64,000 bases of DNA from Dasyornis broadbenti (taxonomy: Eukaryota > Chordata > Aves > Passeriformes > Dasyornithidae). The stretch is from assembly GCA_013397935.1 (NCBI GenBank), contig VZRN01006441.1, positions 20,777 through 84,776 of the forward strand, read 5' to 3'. How positions within the stretch are numbered: the stretch's first letter is position 1; the number at the start of each line of letters is the position of its first letter. The notes beneath the pieces are model-generated. The model saw nothing but the letters and a program-made list of their open reading frames with translations. It was not told the origin of the DNA and ran no database searches. Both the position numbers and the translations under genes were made by a program. Shown here one piece after another: positions 46,499 through 60,800 of the stretch.

Positions 46499-47698
46499 GG
46501 GAGGGGGAAGAGGTGACCTCCACCCACCACCCGCCATCCCTCTCACCTGTGTCTTCCTCCCGACTCCGGGCAGCCCCAGTGCCCCAGAGCTCCGGCTGAG
46601 GAAGAGCTGGGCTGTGGTTGTGAGCTGTCATCGTGGAAGGTTTCAAACGATGGCAAATGATGGAAATGGAAAAGGCTGGGAAGAACTGGGCACACTCCCT
46701 CGCAGATGTGTGGTGTTGCATTTCACGCTGACCCACGCCTGGCTTTTCTGGGAAAGGTCCGTATTACGGAAATTCAGTTGCAGTTTTCCCCCCGCAGGCC
46801 TCTGGCATTTGGTCTGGGGTTTTTTTTTTTTTTTTTTAATTTACCGAATTTTACATGAACAAGCTTTTTTAATTTACTGAATTTTACACAAAAGTTCTTT
46901 CCTTGCTAAGGCTCGTGAGCCGTACTGCGAAAGACTGGAAATAAAACTCAGCCGTGCAGAGCGATACAGCTTGGATTGATTGGTTTATTCCCGCTTTGAT
47001 CTTCCAGATGCCCTCCCTGACATTACAGCTCCCTCTCCAGTGACGTCGTTTTGTGTCAGAGGGTCTTTCCTCTCCGTGAGCTGTTCTGAGAGATCCAGGT
47101 CAACATCCTGTTGAGTCTGGAAAGAAGAATCTTGAGAAACAGGGAGATGTGTTGCCAGAAAAGGAGCCTTGGCCAAAAGGATGGGGTTGCCAGACTGCCT
47201 GAACTCTCACTGAACCGAGGAGCGGGCTGGCCCCATGGATCCCAGCAATCTCCAAATAGCAAGACATATCCCAAAATCTGAGCTTTTAAGTGTCTTCGTT
47301 ATACTAATTTGATTTAATCCCCATTTCACTTTTTTTTTTTTAACTAATGTTTTTCATATCGTGGGGATTTACAGTGGGCATTCCAAGGGGTTAACTCCAG
47401 ATAGGCTTTTCCTCTATAAAGATTGGGTGTAGGAACGTTCAGCTTTGCTTTCTTATCGTTTCTGGGGAATAAAATAATTTAACATGCCATATTTTCCTTT
47501 TCCTTCTTTCCCTTTTCAAGAACGTGTTGTAACCAGTGGTGCACAAATGACTCCTTGCTTAGATAAGACGTTATGTTTTTATCCTTGGACTGTGCCCCAG
47601 GCTCCCTGTAATGCCAGCATCAGCTAAGTTGGGATCTGATTACTCGCTCTTGCCTCTTACTCAATGTCAGGCTTGATTATGCCCATTAATCTGGCCCT

Positions 47699-47712
47699 TT
47701 TTTTTTTTTTTN
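47699..47712. repeat. Poly-T run ending in an N
   Basis: A T homopolymer stops at a single N (47712) before ggcacaatcc. This suggests the true run length was not resolved in the assembly. Confidence 0.9.
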
Positions 47713-50156
47713 GGCACAATCCTGCCTGATTCTCAGCCTTCTGCTACTATTACAAAGAGTTTTCACATTTCTACAATTCCAGGGGTTGGGATTTATGGAT
47801 TTCTCACCATTAAAACAGACATTTTGGTATTTACCAAGCTTTAGGGCAGCTGTGGCCCAGAGAAAAGAAATCTGGGCTCCTCTCTTAATCTTAATGGCTT
47901 TAGAGATCCCTCAATATTTTTGGGCCCCCAATACAATGTGAGGGTAAAGGATAATTTCCAAGGAAAGCTGGGTGATGAGGATGTGCTTGGACAATTTTCA
48001 TTCTGGGAATGACAAAAGGTTACAGAGCAAATTTCATCATTCAGGACCAGATTTCAGCACCACATCCACGACGATAATCAGCACTGACTTCTTGTGGAAG
48101 GTGCTGTTGGAGGGACACTGCGTGGTATTTGTTCCAAACAGATGTCAGCGCCCTGTTCCAAACCACTCCAGCACAAAAGCAGCCCTGAAGAGGGACAAAA
48201 CCTTGCTGAGGTTTGAGCAGTTTCTCCTTTTTCCTCTCTCTGCTCTCTTACATCACTTTCTGAGTCACAGCTTCGATTCAGCCGTGACCTATTCAAGGCT
48301 GAGTTTTATCGACACCAGGAGAAATCAGACTCACTCGGAGGTGGCCTCACATCTCCTGAGCGCTGCTCGTTGTCACAGTGAAGTGACAATGGTCCAGCCA
48401 AGAGTCAGGAATCTCGAGCCGGGTCCCTCATCACCTTCCCATGATCCAACCTGAGAGAGCAGCCAGGGAGATGGAGGAGAACACAAATCCTTCACAGACT
48501 GTGGCCGTAATTTGGATTTTAGTAGAGATTCGTGAGGCTGACCACCAGCTCTCTGCTGAGACCCTTGCCGGGGTGTGCCTCCTTTCCTTGGGTGCTCGGG
48601 AATGAACTGACCTGCACAGGCATCTTAGGTGGATAACCAAAGGCAAAACTGGCTGGGGTATCACAATCTTCCCAGGTTGGAAATGGATGTCAATCCTCCT
48701 CCATATGGACATAATCCTCTTTTTAATGTGTTTTCCATTTGTTCCTGTTTTGACTCGGAGGCTGGATATAGCTGGAGGGTGCAGGGGAAAGAGGAGAGGA
48801 GAGAAAGAATCAGAGTTAAGTTTAATAAAAATAATATTGAGTTTTCAAAGTTCGTGCTCTGCGAATGAATCAACGTGGATTCTCCTGTGCGAGGGCACAG
48901 GGCAGGCTCTGAAGAACACATGGTCCCAATAAGACAGCACACTTATTCCTAGAAATAAAATTCAGGTGGTTTTGGGAATGCTTGTTAGACAAGATGGAGT
49001 GCAGCAAAGATAAGGACACTTTGATTAATTAAGAGAGAACACGAAGTACTGAGGGCAGGGCGGCAGAAATAAACATTTCTTTGGCGAGGTAAGTGGTGGG
49101 AGGAGATGTCTGCAAGCCATGGAAGCTGCACAGGCATCCCTGGATGCTGATTTTAAAAAGGAAAGTAACTCAGGGCTGCATATGGGGAGAGGTGTCTGAG
49201 AGACTAAAACTTAATGAAGGACTTGTTGCTATGCAAAACGGCAAGGCAGAAGTCACTGACTGTATTTTTGGAACAGAAGTTTTCTGCTTTTATTCACAGA
49301 GAGCCATTTAAAATCCCCTGCCACTGAAGATTTTCTCTGACTGAAATGCAACAATAATTATACCTTTTTTGTGAACTTGCAGGGTTCAGAAAATGGATTT
49401 TTATGAAGTGAGCATAAATCCATCAATGATGAGGTTGTTCTCAGAAGCAACAGTAGCCATAATATTGCCTACTTGGACAGGTAGTGTCTGGATAAAAACA
49501 ATAATTTAAAGAGAGAAGGCAGCAAGGGCCTTTTCCTGGGTGGTGTATCGTTAGAAACAATGTGCTTCTGAGATGATAAGAAGTGTGAAATCATACCCTT
49601 ACCACGTAATTACCGTGGCAGATATTTCAAAGTTATCCACGCCAGATGTTATTAAATCAATTCTCCCCTTTCCTGGCTGCAGTTTTCTATCTGTGATGCA
49701 GTGAACAGTAAAACATCTCTTTACATTTTCAGGTATTTCTCATTACAATGAACTTTACATTTCCCCATGCTGTGGCTTTCACAGCAAAGCGAGAGGCTCC
49801 TTGTTCTTCCAGCTGCTCTCTCCCAAAAATATTTTGTCTGTGTAGTGATCATCCATGAAATAAAAATCATTCAAGAAATCTCTCAGGTCCTGCGATGGAC
49901 GTGAGAGATCATCACCCATCACCCAGGAGGATGGAGCGGAGAAAAGCAAAATATCAGGACCTTCACCTCCTTTCTCTCCAGACAAACTTATTTTGCTTCA
50001 CTGCTGCCAAACACATTTATCATTTATTCATTTTGCTTTGGAACCATTAGGTTTTCTCTGCCGTAACAACCCTTTGGAGTAAATAGAAACTTTAACGAGC
50101 TCCAATCACTACACTGGAAAAAATTCCTTTACAACAATTTCAACAAACAAGTAAAT

Positions 50157-50288
50157 TAAAAAACAACAACAAAAAAAAACAAAAACAAAAAACAAAACAA
50201 CAAAACTCTAACCACAACATGCCCACAAAAAAAGCCCACAACAACAAAAGATCAAACCCAAACCAAAAACAAAACCACCAAAAAAAAC
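50157..50288. repeat. A/C-only low-complexity tract
   Basis: About 130 bases made almost wholly of A and C on the plus strand (AAC, AAAAC and CCAAA units), with very few G or T. It is strand-asymmetric without a fixed period. Confidence 0.85.
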
Positions 50289-52006
50289 CTCTTTCCACCA
50301 GGTTGGAATGATGGATTCTGGTCTCTACAAAGTGTCAAGCACAAATCACCCAGAGACCCCAGTGCCAGCAGTGACTTCAGGTTGCCTAATTCGTGAAATT
50401 CCCAGTTATTTCACCGAATGTTCAGCACAGATGAAACCTGACTTGGATTTGGGGAATAAATTTAAGATGTTTTACATTTTTTTGATGACCGAGGGTCAGG
50501 CTGATGACTTGTTCTTTCTGAGTTCACTTAACTTTTGTTCTTGGCTGCAGAGCACTTGGCCAAGGCTGGAATTTCAGCAGCACAAAGGGCTCCTTTTGAT
50601 TCCTAAATGCGAAGCAGCCTGAAGTTCACATCTGTTGAGAAACTGGAGTTCCCACTGGGAATAACAACTGGATTTGCAAAGACGTAGCCACAGGTCACTG
50701 GTGATTTAGAAATAAATCCCCTGTTTTGGACACCTGAGTGAAATCTGATTAAAACCTCATTTCCCCTAAGTGGGGTCCAAAGCCTTTTATAAACCTGTCC
50801 CTGCCTGGCAAACTCTTCATAGCAAACACCTGATGCCTCCCTGCACCAGGTGGGATTTCTCTTTTTTGTTTTCCATACGCAGGAGTAAGCTCTCAGAAGT
50901 AAGAAACATTTTTAAAAACAATATCTTTTTCCTCACATTAACGAATACCTCTATCAGTGAGTATCCCTTGGGGATATTTCAGAGGACTTCTTGTCTCTTT
51001 TCCTTTCTGGAAAGAGAACAGCTGATCAACACGTGAAATAATTATGGAAAAACAGGAAGAAGCTTCATTTAATACTTTTTTTTTTGTGGAAAAAAGGTTG
51101 TTGGGTTCATTTGTAATTGAGCTTCGAAGGTCACCAAAGGGAAGGAAATGAAAACATTTAATAATGAACAAAATTAATAGTACTAAAATGACAGAAATAA
51201 AATATTTTGGTTCTTATTTTTGTTTGCAAATGTTAATCATGGTACCAGCTTCTGACTTAAATTTGGGACCCTTGGCAACCTTCTGAAACTAAAAGGAAAG
51301 TTATGTCCCAGGGAGCAAAACTGGAAAATTTATGGGAGCAACACATTTTATCTGAAAATACAAGAATTTCAGTAGAGATCGTATCTGGGACCATGAGCTT
51401 ATGAAAACATCAACACATTTGTCAAACTCCACCTCACTCACCAAAATGAAGATGGCACTTATTTCAAAGAGCTCACATTGTGTTTCACAGGTGAGATTTT
51501 CGCAGTGTGTCACTCTCTGGCAGGGAAACGCGCTGCTTCCGCTCATTTCCTTCAAAGATGGCAAGATTTTCCTAGGCTGGGCTTACACGGGACAATGCAG
51601 ATTTAAATACTTGCAAGGGTTTGGGCTGAGCTCTGCTCTGTCTCAGAGCAATCCAGACCAAATTCCTTTAAACTCTTGATATGTTCAACACTGAATACAA
51701 AGTGGAAAGCACAACTTTGGAATGTGCTTGCTGTCCAGAGAACCAAAACATGGGGGGAAATCATAGAAGCACCCAAAATGACATGTGCTCCCTCATTGTC
51801 CCCTCGCTGCCCTCAGGGTGGGATGTTCCCACACATTCACCCAGATTTTGTCCGTCAGAGAACCATGAGGTTGCATCAGAGCCCCTTCTCCAGGTCGCCA
51901 TCACTCACTTCTCCCAACTTTCATCATCCCAAACCAAGATTTCCCACATGGGCTGGAAAATCAGTATCTCTGCAACCACTGAAGAAAAACTGGCACGTCA
52001 GAGAAT

Positions 52007-52285
52007 TATAGGATTATGAAGGCTGGAGAGGGCCTCCAAGACCATGGAGTCCCACCATTCCCCCAGCACCGCCCAGCCCGCACCACTAACCCACGCCCCC
52101 AAGTGCCGCGCGCACGCGGTTTTTAAATCTCTGTGGGCCTGGTGACTTCACCACTTCCCTGGGCAGCCAGTTCCAGCGCTTGATAACCCTTTCCATGAAG
52201 AAATTTTTCCTACTACCCAATCTCAGCCTCCCCTGGCTCAGCTTGAGGCCGTTTCCTCTCCTGCTGTGTCCAGCGGCTGATTCAT
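52007..52285 (-). mobile_element. CR1 LINE 3' fragment, different subfamily
   Basis: 'gaattataggattatgaagg', 'ctggagagggcctccaagaccatggagtcc', 'cactaacccacgcccccaagtgcc', 'cttccctgggcagccagttccag', 'tttttcctactacccaatctcagcctcccctgg' and 'ttgaggccgtttcctctcctg' form a reversed CR1 3' end. The sequence family is distinct from the other copies in the window. A minus-strand open frame of 84 codons here is a decayed remnant. Confidence 0.85.
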
Positions 52286-52514
52286 CCCAAACCCAGACAG
52301 GTGTCCAAGAGACCTCGGAGGAACTGCACAGCAACGCCAACCTCCCTGAGCAGAGCTCACTGGCAGTTTAGGTGACTTCCACTCCACCTGCACATTTTAT
52401 GGAAAGTGAAGTCACGGAAGACAAATTCCCCCCTGCCATGAATGAAAATGACGCACGGAGCCATCAGGAATTGGGCTGGATTCCTCCAGCGTGGGTGACG
52501 TCAGCCCCTGACTA

Positions 52515-52615
52515 AAGCAAATAATAAATAAATAAATAACAAAGAGTAAATAGCAAATAAATAGCAAACAAATAGCAAATAAATAGCAAATAAATAGAAA
52601 ATAAATAGCAAATAC
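52515..52615. repeat. AT-rich minisatellite, AATAGCAAATAA units
   Basis: A run of AAAT units passes into about seven imperfect copies of a 10-12 bp unit, aatagcaaataa, with one aaaca and one agaaa variant. Confidence 0.9.
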
Positions 52616-54073
52616 CCCAGCCTGAACCAGGGCTGGCAGCAGGAGAGGGCAGAGGAGCCAGGGAGAGCATTACCTCACCTACTGCTGCCTGGAGTAGGCA
52701 TGGGACTCACCCGGAGCACTCCACGGCCTCTGGGCAAGATTTTGGCTTTTCCTGCTGAAAACTCTGTTTAGTCAGGAGAAACCAGCCTTGGAGAGAGTAT
52801 TTGCTGTGACTCCCACGTCCCCTGTGAGCAACATTCCTGCCACCTCGAGCTTTTTCGGCTGCGGTGTTGACACTTCTTCAGATCTGTCATTAGCTCAGCT
52901 GAGGAGAAAACAGAAATGCAATTCAAGCCCCAGCTCCGACGTGGGAGGTTAGGAGTGCAAACCCTCGCCTCGCGCTGAAAGCACGAGGGGTGTTTTATGT
53001 TGGTGTTGTGCTTTCTGTTTTAGGGAATGCCTTTGTTGTTTTGCAAGCCCTTTTCTGGCACACAAAGCGCCGGTTTTAAGGGGTTCTATCACAGCCATAC
53101 TCATTTATCTTAAACTGTTGTCTCCTACATTCCCAAAAATTAACCCAGGGCTTGGATTTTGACTTGTGTCTTACAAACGCCTGGTTCTGGGTCTAAAAGC
53201 ATTTACCCTGTCCTTCGGGGTTTTTTTTGTTTTTTTTTTTTTTTTGTATTTTAAGATTTCTGTGGTAGAATCTGGATCCAGTTTTATCCCAGTGAAGGTT
53301 CAAATGTCACCAAAATCCACCTTTTCCGGTTGTAAGATTTTTTGTAAGCTATTCCTCTCGGTGCCTTCACACTGTATTTTTGTTATAGGAGATGAACCAA
53401 GAGATTTTATCTCAGAGAATCACCAAGAATGAGTTGACCTTGGACTGTGATCACAGGGATCATCATCAGCTTTACAGTAAACTGAGCAACACTCCTTCCA
53501 GGGAAATGATGCAGCATTTTGTTGGGTAGTTTTGATTTCTGTTTCTGTCCCCTAGATCTTCTATCTTTGCCATTCTTCACACCAGTTAATAACTCAGGAC
53601 AAAGATGGAATTCCTCCAGAATATTCCTTTCAGAGTCATCTTCTAAGCCAACTGAGTGCAAATATAAAAATTCCAGAGAGAAGACAGACCACTTAAAAAA
53701 AAAAAAAAAACCCTCCCAGTTTTGTTCACTTAATCTGCAACAATCCATTGCGTATTTGCACATCTGACCTCACAGCTCTTGCACACACACAAACATTTTC
53801 TTGGAATTCAGCACCAAGGGTAATAAAAGAGAAAAATCCTCAACCAACAAGTTAAGTGCTCTGGAAAAAAAACTTCCCATTTTTGCAGGGGACTGGAAAG
53901 CTGAAATAGGCACAGACCTAGCAAAATACTGGTTTTTTGTTGGTTTTTTTTTTTTTTTTAATGATGGATTATCTGAAATGTTTATAGTGTTAAAATTGAT
54001 GGGGCTTTTATGAGACATCATAGCATCAAAGGGGTAAAGCCAAGAAGAAAAATGAGAAAATCTATAGGAAAAC

Positions 54074-54180
54074 ATCACAGAATCATAGAATATCCTAAGT
54101 TGGAAGGGACAAGAATCACTGAGTTCAACTCCATCAGGTCCAATCACTTGTTCTAAAGAACCGAGGCACCAGAGCACCCC
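54074..54180 (-). mobile_element. CR1 LINE 3' remnant
   Basis: 'cacagaatcatagaatatcctaagttggaagggac' followed by 'actgagttcaactccatcag' matches the reversed tail and first block of an avian CR1. It fades out by about 54180. Confidence 0.75.
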
Positions 54181-56102
54181 CCATTTTATCTGGTTTTAAA
54201 ACAGGAGGTGAGAAACCCCAGTAATTCTGGGACTCAGTCTCTCTGCTCTCCAGCTCTGCACCCAGAAATCGTTGAAAATATCATTAAAAATATCCATCTC
54301 AGCTGGACATGGAGAGATAGAAAATGAGAACCATCGGCAAATATTTAACCCAGCACAATTCAGTATCTTATCCTGTGATTCCTCCACAAACCAAAGCTCT
54401 CCCCTGCCCCCCTCCAAAAAAAAAAAAAAAAAAAAGGCAGCAAGCAGACATATTGACATATGGGAAGATGCTTTCCATGACTTTAAATTGGAGAAATTCT
54501 TGTAAACATCCAGCTGTATTTTCCTCATAATACCCATTTTTGAACACTTCAGTCTCTTCCAGCCTGCCTTACTCATACCTGCTGCTCTCTCGGCGGGTAT
54601 AGGAACAGCAGAGTTTGCCAAGTGACAAACACGCATCTACAGAGCCCCGAGTCTCACACACGTTTTCTGGAAGCTGCAACCCCCGATAAATCTTCGCAGA
54701 CCACTGGGATGGATAATATTTGTGGGTGCATTTTTTGAGGCTGCCAAACTGGAGGCGTATTTGTGGCTGCGGGCTTTGCCACTCACATGGAAAAGCGTGT
54801 TTTCCCCGTATCCTCGTATGGGCTGTGTTTTGCACGTCTGCCTTGGATTAGAACCATTTCACGTCTTCGAGGACGCGTGACATCAAATGAATCATTTAGA
54901 AATTGGAGTTAACCGGCAAATTATACACTCCTCTGTTTTTTTTTTTTTTTTTCATTCATGAATTGCCAGCATCAAAATTCCCTCAGGGCAGAGTTTTTAG
55001 CAAATGTGGTGAACTCAAATGTGTAGTGAATGTCACAGGTTCGGGGACAGATCAGATCTGCGTTTTCATACCTATTTACTACAGCTCCCTTTCGACTGAC
55101 ACATGGAATAACCTAATCTCTGTCCTGCTGTTTGTTTGGGTGGTTTGTTCCCCCCAGATATTTCAGGGGAGGAATGGGGAAACCAGGCTCAAATGCTGGA
55201 GGAGCGCTCCAAGCCAAGCATTTTTCTGATTTCAGCGATGTTTAGAGCACAACATGAGCTGTTATTCCATGGTCCCTTGCTGAAACAGGTCGCTGTGGCC
55301 TCTCCTGTTAAAAGCTGCTTGCCAATTACATTTTGCTCCAGGCCAGAATTCTGCATAAAAACGCCAATGAACTATTAGCAGAGGGAAAAGGCTTTTTATT
55401 GCTCTTATTTATACTTCAGCAGCACTTAGGGGATGGAAGCTTCCAGCCCAGGTGATGTCCAGAAATGCTGCAAGAAACAGCCCTGCTGATAATAAATGCA
55501 GCAGACGAGAGGAAAAGAGGAGAAATGAAGTGGGAAACCTGAGCTGCTCTGTCCCGGATGCCCATCTTTCCCACCAAATAAAATCACTGCACTGGGAGAA
55601 TCACCCAAATCTGACCTCGCTGCGTGGAGAGAGTTTAATCAGGCAGCTGACTGCTGGAATTTGAAGAGGCACCAAGGAGCTGATCCACAGAACTGATTCC
55701 ACCACGCCAAAGACGAAAGAATGGGGCAATTAGTGAAAATCATTTGGCAATATCTTACAAGCCAAGGGACTGCTCAGCAATTCAGAGTGAAATTCCATCA
55801 CCAGGGACTGGTATAATTTCATTTTGGCCTGAATTTCACTGATGGGCATACAAGGTATATATCAAACAAATGACCTGTCACTGAGACTTTGTTTTCCCAA
55901 TTTTTTCATCTTTCATCTCCTCTTTCTCCAGGACATCTCCAGCCTCGCTGCTTTCTTCCAGCTGGGACTTTCTAACTGGCATTGGCCCCCAGAAATAACA
56001 ACCAGCCTGGCAGCCAGAAGCAATTTACAATTGCAATATTCCCCTTATGCACTCAGGTTTTGGCCCGTTTTTCTCTCTAGAAGATTATGAAACACTAATT
56101 AC

Positions 56103-56130
56103 GTTCTTTTTTCTTTTTTTTTCCCCCCAG
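56103..56130 (+). other. Strong acceptor-like polypyrimidine tract plus CAG
   Basis: A 25-base run of C and T ends in CCCCCCAG before GAGAGTTG. It would score as a good 3' splice site. No conserved open frame or matching donor supports a coding exon. It could be chance or part of a non-coding transcript. Confidence 0.2.
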
Positions 56131-57689
56131 GAGAGTTGATAGAAACACTTCCAAAGACATCTTTCCCCAGGCAATAGCCTGCTTGAATAAATTCTGGTTG
56201 CACTGGAGATATTTGTATTTTAATCTGTAAAACAGAGATTAGGCAAAAGTTTCTAATATTGCTTAAGCACTTCAAGCTAAGCAACAATTCCATTGTTCTT
56301 TAAATTAAACACGCGATTTTTAAGCCCTTCCAGAGGAAGGTGGATGCATTTCTTCACCAAATGTACGTTCCAGTTGTATAGTAATGAGTTTAGATCAAGA
56401 TACGAGGAAAATAACCAACATTTGCTGTGTGCACAGCAGGTGACACACTGACGCATTGCTAAACCCCACACTTCTGATCAAGTATTAAATGTTTTTACAG
56501 AAATTCAATCTAATCCTTGCTTGAAAGATAAATCCCAGACAAGAGCAATAAGGATAAGGGGCTTTCAGAGAAAGCAGGACGTGCTCAGGCAAAATGGGTA
56601 AATTAAATGCAAGTTGGATAAATTAAGAAATGAAGGCCACACCTTCAAAAATGATTATTTTTCTGTTTCTGTTCTGTTAGCAGGCAGATGCCTGTGCATT
56701 GTGATAATCTGTAGACAACCAGATTTAGCCACTGGATATCTGATCCCGGTGAAAAATAGCCAGAGCTGGGGGGAAACCCTTCTCTTATTTCCCTGCATGT
56801 TGATCTGCAGCAGCAGTCCTGAAACCAGCTCACCTAAAGTAGGGTTATTCTGGATTTACCATCATTTTGAACAGCATCTCTCCCAGTTAAATCCACCCAG
56901 AGCATAAAGGAATGCTGCTGGTAATGCAAAACCCATTTTGCTTCATCTGCTCTCCGTTTTCAGCAGCACAAGGACACTCAGGATCACAGATAACCCAGAA
57001 CATTCTTAGCGTGGAAAGCTTTCCTGGTGCAAACAGAGCCTTTCCAACACTTTGCACACCGGGTATCAGTCTGGCCTGGCTAATTTAACAAAACCCACTT
57101 TGAAAATCGTGGTGAAGCGGGGAAAGGTTGATCAGATGCTCAGACTTTCCTCTTACTCAAGATGGCAGCAGAGATACTGAGTCACTGGGCAGAGCTGGCT
57201 CCTGGGTTTATTTTCTGCACCTCTGAGGGGGCTGTTCTCAGTCCCTGGAAACAGCTCCGCTCCAGGATGGAACAAGGCAGAACAGAAAATAAAACCAGGG
57301 AGTCGGGAGCCGATTCCGGATGTTCCTTACCGTGCCCTGTTGCTCCTGGCCATGTCCCCTGCTTTCCACACAGGAACACGTGATGTTTGCACAGCCTTGT
57401 CAGAGAAATGCTTTGTCTCCAGGTTGCAGCATCACAGAGACAAACCGGAGGAGTATCCTGGAAAAGGGGAGACGGGTGATGTGAAACAGATGTTTTCCTT
57501 TAATTGCTTATTGCAGAGGCAGCCCGGTAACTGATCCACCTGCTGTGTTCCCACAGGGATAATTACTCACCCTGTGAGCCTAGCCAGCTGGATTGATGTT
57601 CTCCACGCCTCGCTGTACCCAGCTCTGCCCCACAATATGCCCCAAAGCGCTGCACAAGTACCACACTCATGGAAATACCCATCTCCTTC

Positions 57690-57838
57690 TTGCCCAGAGA
57701 AGCTGTGGCTGCCTCTGGATCCCTGGAAATGTCCAAGGCCAGGTTGGACGGGGCTTGGAGCACCCTGGGATAGTGGAAGGTGGATTGGAACAGGAGGAAT
57801 TTTTAGGTCACTTCCAACCCAAACCATTCTATGATTCC
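57690..57838 (+). mobile_element. CR1 LINE 3' end, sense orientation
   Basis: 'gcccagagaagctgtggctgcc', 'tggaaatgtccaaggccaggttggacggggcttggagcaccctgggatagtgg', 'ggtcacttccaacccaaaccattctatgattcc' is a well-preserved forward CR1 3' end with its terminal tail. Confidence 0.92.
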
Positions 57839-60800
57839 GCACCTCTAGGTACAGTTAGGAATACGGGTATTTGCCATGTGGTTGCTTAGACACGAAGATT
57901 TGTTTGGCAAATAGGGTTTTCCAGAGAATCCAGGGATATTAATTAAAAAGACTAATGGCATGAGGATGGAATATGTGAGAGCAGAGCTTATCTGTCACAG
58001 CAGTAAATAATCCATGCCTGAAATCCCTGTAACTTCTAAGACCCCTTTTGTCATAAGAACTGCTCAGAAACACACAGGGAGGGTTTCTGAACATCCAGCT
58101 TATGTTAGCGCTGATTTCTAATTTGCTCATACGTTGCTATTCCAAGCCACACTTAGCACAGAGCAGTGCCTGGTGTTTATCCGTTGTTTTGCCCAAATAT
58201 TTCAAGACTTGCGCTCAATGATGCAGGTCAGCGAGGACAGAAGCCCTTGGCAGCGAGTTCTGATCACGTTAACCTGCAATTAACTGTTGTAAAGAGTTAA
58301 TTGAATGAAGAAAAACAGAGGTTTCAAGGGATGTCTGCTTCTCACCTGGAAGCTGGGGCAGCTCACACCTCCAGTGTTCCAACAGTGGGACTGGATCCTT
58401 CCTCACTGCCAAAAGAATTTGGCTTTGATGGAGCAGCTGGTGCACAAGTGATGGGAGATGAAAAATTGTCACTGACTGGGCTTGATAGGGCTGGAAACAG
58501 AACGTGACCTGAGCTCCAAGCTTGGTTCTGCTCCTCGTTAGCACAGCCTTCATCTTCCCTTCTTTTCCAGGGAGCAACTTATTTCTGAGCCTCAGGCGAG
58601 AGCCAGCACCAGCTGGAGATAATTTAGTCCTACTTCACTAATGTTGATGTCTCTGGATTTAATATTGGCTTCTCTGGAACCCTCCTAGGGCTCTCTGGCT
58701 TGGCGAGGTGGCTCAGGTAGTTATCCTGAGCATAATATTTTGTTAACCAAGCGGGTGCAGATCTATTTCAAATACAAAACAGGAATCTGCTCATCCAGGA
58801 CTAACAAAGCTCCTCGAGCTCTTCCACTGCTGGATGCTCAGCAGACCTCAGCTCTGGGGAACATCTTCCAAAGCCTTTCAGGCTTAACTAATGCCTGCTG
58901 GAGAAATGCTGAAAACCAAAATGAAGTCCTCAGAGGGAAATCCGGTGGCTGGAGAGGTGGACGTGGATGTATGTGCTGGGAATGCAGAGAGCAGGGCTGA
59001 GCGTGGAGCTTTGTCAGGGTGGTCACAAAGAGATTTGCCCAGTGGAAGAGGCATCCAGATGTCAGCCTCCACTGCTCTCCCCACGCCTCCTGGGAACCCC
59101 TGATCCAAGGGACCTAGGGAGAAGCTGGGACACAGCCCAGATACAGCAAATTTTGAGAAAAACTGATAATAAAAGCTGGGGCACATCACAACAGCCTTTG
59201 CTCCCGTCCTCGTGCCTGGGGACAGGAACAAAAGCATGAGCTGAACCCCCTGACAAACCAGAAAGCCAGAGGGAGGTTAAAACATTGTCCCCTGCAAGAC
59301 TGGCCATGGGATATTTCACCTGCACTGTTGCTCCTGAGCACTGTCCAGGGGTGGTGGCAGGCCCATGCCTGCTGTTCCTCTGTGCAGGATGATTTGGGGT
59401 AGAAGGACACCAGTGAAGGAAAGGAGACACCAGTTGTGTCCTCATCAGTGCCACAAAAACCATGGGCTTTAGCCCAGGACTAGGGCAAATGAAGGGCACA
59501 AAGACGCTGAAGCAACCTCCAGGTTTACGGGAGCCTTAGTTTGACCTAACAGACTCCCCTCAGTCACGTTCAGCAAAGCCAAATTTAAAATATCTTTTTG
59601 CTTTAATTTCAAAGAGTTCCATTTGATGCCTGCCTTGCACATGGGCCTGGTGGGAAATGTTGATGTGATACCAATCACAAACAGAGCTTTTCCTTCAAGC
59701 CCCTCAAAAGCTCCTCTGTTTTCTCAGTGCTGTTGCAGCCAGGCATTTCTGCAGGTAACTGCAGTGCCATTCCTTGCCAGTGACAAGGAAAAGCCCTGGG
59801 ATTAACCCAGCAGTTTTGGTGTCTGCAGTAATTGTACCCTGCCTCTTCTTTCATGAAGAAAAAATTTGCGACAACACTGACGATAAAACAAATAAATCCA
59901 ATACAAAAGCCCATCTAATTGAATTAGATGAAAGTAGCCTCTCAGACTGCCCATTCTGTGAATCACATTATCTTCATGTTTACTGACTCTTTGACAGGAA
60001 TCTAAATGATTCCAAATTTTATCAGAATAAATCAACTAAACAAAAAAAAAAAAAAAAATCCCTTCTGAAAAGGACAGACGTTCTTAAGAGTCATCTGGAA
60101 CAGATTACTGCTCTGCAAGTAGCATTGTTGATACTGAAAGTGTTGTAACAATATCCTTTCCTAATGTGGTTCTGCTGTGGCTCCATCCATAACAAAACCA
60201 GACGGTGCCAAAGAACCCACTTAGCATGACAAGATCCCCAAAACCTGGATTATTTGTGTAGGACTCTAATTTGACAGCCTGAATTCCATTATCTGATGAA
60301 ATTTCTTTTAATATTTTTAAAGGAGACCAAAGAATGAGCATCACCTAATCTGGGGAAATGCTTTTGCTGAACCATACACCCTCCAAGTCCCTGTAAATCC
60401 TAATTCCCGCTAAAGAGAGATGGAGACTGAAAATCAAAACAGCTTTCCCTGTTTCCAGCCTTGTAAAGCCTAAAATAACTGCACCTTTTGCATTTGCTTG
60501 TATTTCTTGTCAGCTCTGCAGTATGGCTGCATTCAAAGTCTACTACAGAAAAAGCAGAATATGCATTACTCTCATAAATGATGGATAAATGTCATTCAAA
60601 GAACACCACCTTTACATCAAGAAACTCAGAAAAATCCAAAAATATTGAGGGTCTCAAACAGAGGCAGCTGAAACAAAACTGCCCAGCAGAAAGAACTGAA
60701 CACTCACCACTTTTTAGCTCAAATAGATCAAAGAGTGGCCTGCCAGGATCCCAAATAAAGACATTTCTACCACATTAATGGTGGTCAGTGCTGGGAAGGT

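Noticed and set aside
58267..58310. Several GTTAA half-sites resembling HNF1 binding sites upstream of HNF4B
   Set aside because: Spacing does not fit the full palindromic HNF1 site, and AT-rich sequence gives such half-sites by chance.
60105..60344. Minus-strand 79-codon frame with an SDNG motif that recalls integrase cores
   Set aside because: The single short motif is not backed by the other catalytic residues, by LTRs or by neighbouring coding remnants.
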